Shown here piece after piece: positions 61,650 through 64,000 of a stretch of DNA of 64,000 bases. Every line of letters begins with the position of its first letter. Position 1 is the stretch's first letter. Made by a program: the position numbers and the translations under genes. This DNA comes from JAJECS01 sp965219705. Lineage in GTDB: Bacteria; Chloroflexota; UBA11872. The notes under the pieces are model-generated. The model searched no databases. It was not told the DNA's origin and was given only the letters and a program-made list of their open reading frames with translations. The DNA lies in assembly GCA_965219705.1 (NCBI GenBank), contig OZ244789.1, positions 2,356,001-2,420,000 of the forward strand, written 5' to 3'.

Positions 61650-62711
61650 TCAGGCGAACTCGCTCAGTCGCACGGTGCGGCCTTCCTCGCTGCTTCTGAC
61701 GGCGGCGAAGGCGATCTTGATCGAGTTCAGGTTGTCGCGGCCGGAGGTCAGGGGCTCGCGGCCTTCCATCACCGCGCTCATCATCTCGGCCATGCTGCCG
61801 CCGAAGGCGTCCGGGAACCACCGGCCCTCGATTGGAAAACGCACCCGGCGATCCGGCTCCTCCTTGCGGGAGGCCTCCACCCACTTCTGCGTACCCACAA
61901 TCGAGCCCTCTACCCCGTCCACATACCAGGTGTCGGAGTGAGACGCCGGGCTGGGCACGATGTTGTTGAAGTGCTCCGCGCATAGCAGGCCGCCGCCGTC
62001 AAAGTGCATGAGCAGCGAGTGGCATAGCGGCGAGACCGCGCGCTGTCCCGGTGCCAGGGCGGTCGTGCAGCTCACGGCGTCGGGCGTATGCCCGCTGAAA
62101 TAGCGAGCCAGATCAATGTAATGGACGCCGTGGTCCACGATATTGAAGTCCCGCAGGTGCCGCCACCACCGGTCTGGATGGTCCTGCCAGGACCGCCGCA
62201 CGTGGGCCACGCTGTAGAGCGGGCCACAGACGCCGCGGTCGATCAGCACCTTGATGGCGCGATGGGCGGGCGCCCAACGCGCCTGTTGGTTGATCATCAG
62301 CGGCACACCCGCCTGCTCGGCGCAATCGATCATCCGCCTGGCGGCCGCCCAATCCATGGCGAACGGCTTCTGCGAGAGGATCGGCTTGCCTGCCGCCGCG
62401 ATCTCGGGGAGAACCTCCGGTCGCACGTTGGCATGCACGGCCAGGTCCACCACCTCGACCTCTGGATCGTCCAGCAGCACGGCCAGGTTCGTACCGCCCC
62501 GTGGGATGCCCCAGCGGCCCCGGGCGGATTCGACCGCTTGGGGATTGATGTCCATGCAGGCGACCACCTCGTAGCCAAAGTCGCGGTAGGCGGGTAGGTG
62601 GGCCGAATTGGTGATGCCGCCGCAGCCCACGATGCCGATCTTGAGCCGCTGCCCGGCCGGCGGCTTGGGGGAATAGTCTTCGGGTTTCAGGTCCAACTCA
62701 TCGAGACGCAT
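61650..62711 (-). CDS. Gfo/Idh/MocA family oxidoreductase
   Basis: A 353-residue NAD(P)-dependent sugar/inositol dehydrogenase-like protein. The Rossmann motif is GIVGCGGITNSAHLPAYRDFG (about 28-48), followed by the EKP-like segment GKPILSQKPFAMDWAAARRM (cofactor/catalytic Lys) and the second-domain AHRAIKVLIDRGVCGPLYSV. DFNIVDHGVHYIDLARYFSG matches the conserved D/H substrate region. The substrate is unknown. It is divergent from the dioxygenase gene. Bases 61470-61649 between its end and the peptidase stop contain nothing recognisable. Confidence 0.92.
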   Translation of the reverse strand: MRLDELDLKPEDYSPKPPAGQRLKIGIVGCGGITNSAHLPAYRDFGYEVVACMDINPQAVESARGRWGIPRGGTNLAVLLDDPEVEVVDLAVHANVRPEVLPEIAAAGKPILSQKPFAMDWAAARRMIDCAEQAGVPLMINQQARWAPAHRAIKVLIDRGVCGPLYSVAHVRRSWQDHPDRWWRHLRDFNIVDHGVHYIDLARYFSGHTPDAVSCTTALAPGQRAVSPLCHSLLMHFDGGGLLCAEHFNNIVPSPASHSDTWYVDGVEGSIVGTQKWVEASRKEEPDRRVRFPIEGRWFPDAFGGSMAEMMSAVMEGREPLTSGRDNLNSIKIAFAAVRSSEEGRTVRLSEFA

Positions 62712-63003
62712 ACCGAGCCACCGTCACGTGCGGCACAACCCTGCATACCGTGCCACGCCGGCCGGTCAGGCAAGCAAATCTGATGTGGCAAGGACGGGTC
62801 GAGTCCACGGTCGCGGGAGAATCTCCGGATATCGCGCCGGGGGATTCGGAATGCTCTATGCGAGTGGCTGCCGCCCCTTGGCCGTTTGCATGCGTCGGAC
62901 TGGAAGATTCGGCGGCGCAGCTGGCGAAAGTGCTCCCCAATCCCGCGTCCATAGGCCATAATCAGCCATCCGCCAACTCGTCTCTCAACGAGGCAGGGAT
63001 CCC
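62712..63003. other. Divergent intergenic region
   Basis: About 290 bp between the oxidoreductase (minus strand) and the dioxygenase-like gene (plus strand). No gene, RNA or clear promoter was recognised. GGCAGGGAT just ahead of the ATG at 63004 may be the latter's ribosome site. Confidence 0.4.
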
Positions 63004-64000
63004 ATGGCAACGCCATCCTCCAGCGTGGCGCAGGTTCCTCGGCTCACCACCGAGCAAATCGCCCAGTTCAAGCGCGACGGTTTACTGGTCTTGCCGGCAG
63101 TGCTCGACCCTGAGCTCTGCCGCCAAACCCGCGAGCAGATGTGGGAGCTGATCGCCGAGCATCGACCCAGCATGAAGCGGGACGACCCCGCGACGTGGCT
63201 GCCGTTCACCGACGAGGAGAAGGCGAGCCAGCAGCGCCCCGAGGGCGGCGGCGATCCCTACTTCGGCGGCGGCGGCCACCGCCTTTACGTTCGCAATGGC
63301 GCCGAAGAGCTGCTGCTCGACCTGGCGCCCCGCGCCATGTTTGGCATCGCCCAGCAGCTGCTGGGCGACGGCGAGGTCGTGTGGCCCGGCGGCCTGGACG
63401 AGACCAACACCACCATCGGTCCGGCGCTCTTGACCGAGGACACCATCACCAGCATGGGGGTCCACCTGGGTCCGGAGGCCGACAAGTGGGTCGGCAAGGC
63501 CACGCGCAAGACCGAGCAGGTGCGCTTGCCCAAGACCGGTCCCGTGTGGGACACGGCGCAGGGATCGCGCGGTCTCTACTGCACGCTGCCCAACAGCCCG
63601 GGCGGCCGGGTCAACAAATACCCCTTTGCCAAGGTCCAGCCGAGCGCCAAGTACCCTTCGGCCCACGCGGCGGAAGGCATGTACGAGAGCCGGCGGCGAC
63701 TCCAGATCGCGGCCTACTTCGACGACCTGCCGCTCGGCGCCGGCGGCCTGCACCTCTGGCCCGGCAGCCACCAGCGGATTTGGGACCGGTGGTCCGCCAT
63801 GCACCGCGGCGACATCCCGTCCAATGACGACTGGTTGAGCCTGCGGCATTCCGCCGGCAAGTTCGACGGCTACGTCACGCCGCCCATCTCGGAGATCAAG
63901 GAGGACACGCCGGTCGTGGATACCCACGGACCGTGCGGCTCGGTGGTGCTGTGGCACGCCAACATGCTGCACATGGCGGGGCAGAACACCAGCAGCGACG
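63004..64000 (+). CDS. Phytanoyl-CoA dioxygenase (PhyH)-like protein, 3' end outside window
   Basis: The first 332 residues of a PhyH-family protein, Fe(II)/2-oxoglutarate-dependent oxygenases that hydroxylate diverse small molecules. Seen: LTTEQIAQFKRDGLLVLPAV, the usual N-terminal helix and strand; RLQIAAYFDDLPLGAGGLHL then WPGSHQRIWDRW, the PGSH block of the jelly-roll core; and VVLWHANMLHMAGQNTSSD, which has the distal iron-binding His and expected partner. The proximal HxD pair is not obvious and may be lost or modified. The frame stays open to the last base. PhyH proteins are numerous in marine and sponge-associated Chloroflexota. The substrate is unknown. Confidence 0.83.
   Translation, partial: MATPSSSVAQVPRLTTEQIAQFKRDGLLVLPAVLDPELCRQTREQMWELIAEHRPSMKRDDPATWLPFTDEEKASQQRPEGGGDPYFGGGGHRLYVRNGAEELLLDLAPRAMFGIAQQLLGDGEVVWPGGLDETNTTIGPALLTEDTITSMGVHLGPEADKWVGKATRKTEQVRLPKTGPVWDTAQGSRGLYCTLPNSPGGRVNKYPFAKVQPSAKYPSAHAAEGMYESRRRLQIAAYFDDLPLGAGGLHLWPGSHQRIWDRWSAMHRGDIPSNDDWLSLRHSAGKFDGYVTPPISEIKEDTPVVDTHGPCGSVVLWHANMLHMAGQNTSSD

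Overview
The window reads as a piece of a high-G+C Chloroflexota genome, possibly a free-living aquatic or sponge-associated lineage of the SAR202/Dehalococcoidia kind. This is inferred from content: lipoproteins with long Pro/Thr linkers, a PstS with a Tat-type lipoprotein leader, a luciferase-like monooxygenase, a phytanoyl-CoA dioxygenase-type protein, several aldo/keto reductases and dehydrogenases, and large secreted RCC1 and LRR proteins. No rRNA or marker phylogeny is available here to prove it.

Layout. 1-6.3 kb: the 3' part of a molybdate-type ABC ATPase, a TcmP/DUF5131 pair, a flavin monooxygenase, a DedA protein, RidA and an amidohydrolase. 6.3-14.4 kb: a secreted 14-repeat RCC1 protein lying between two copies of the 3' end of a MacB-type permease gene, then the intact permease, its ATPase and a very long coiled-coil adaptor. 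14.5-22.1 kb: an aldo/keto reductase, a lipoprotein, two decayed genes, a polytopic membrane protein, a ThDP enzyme and a quinone-oxidoreductase-like MDR protein. 22.2-29.4 kb: a phosphate-starvation locus (response regulator, sensor kinase, three-unit Pho box, pstSCAB, phoU) ending in an ArsC-like frame that lacks its catalytic loop. 29.6-40.5 kb: housekeeping and catabolic genes, including a hopanoid-type glycosyltransferase, gltX, NUDIX and HAD hydrolases, tRNA-Gln(CUG) and the pncA-pncB NAD-salvage pair. 40.7-42.8 kb: a restriction-modification module in which the MT-A70 methyltransferase is fused to the DNA-binding half of an IS1595-type transposase and the BglII/BstYI-type nuclease is frameshifted. 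43.7-46.2 kb: an aldo/keto reductase, an amidohydrolase and a Rieske protein. 46.3-56.3 kb: three large secreted proteins on the minus strand. 57.0-58.2 kb: an intact IS5-group insertion sequence with CTAG target duplications. 58.3-64 kb: an M16 peptidase lipoprotein, a Gfo/Idh/MocA oxidoreductase and the start of a PhyH-type dioxygenase.

The most unusual feature is a four-member family of secreted proteins (6620-9103, 46304-48727, 48724-51921, 52136-56299). They share a signal peptide and an N-terminal module of about 250 residues, but carry different C-terminal parts: 14 RCC1 repeats, a peptidase-like domain of foreign base composition, 21 RCC1 repeats, or 41 plant-type LRRs. Long identical DNA tracts in the shared module point to gene conversion. 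The RCC1 counts are exact multiples of seven, as expected for two and three complete seven-bladed propellers. This looks like a set of exported proteins diversified by swapping C-terminal domains; their role is unknown.
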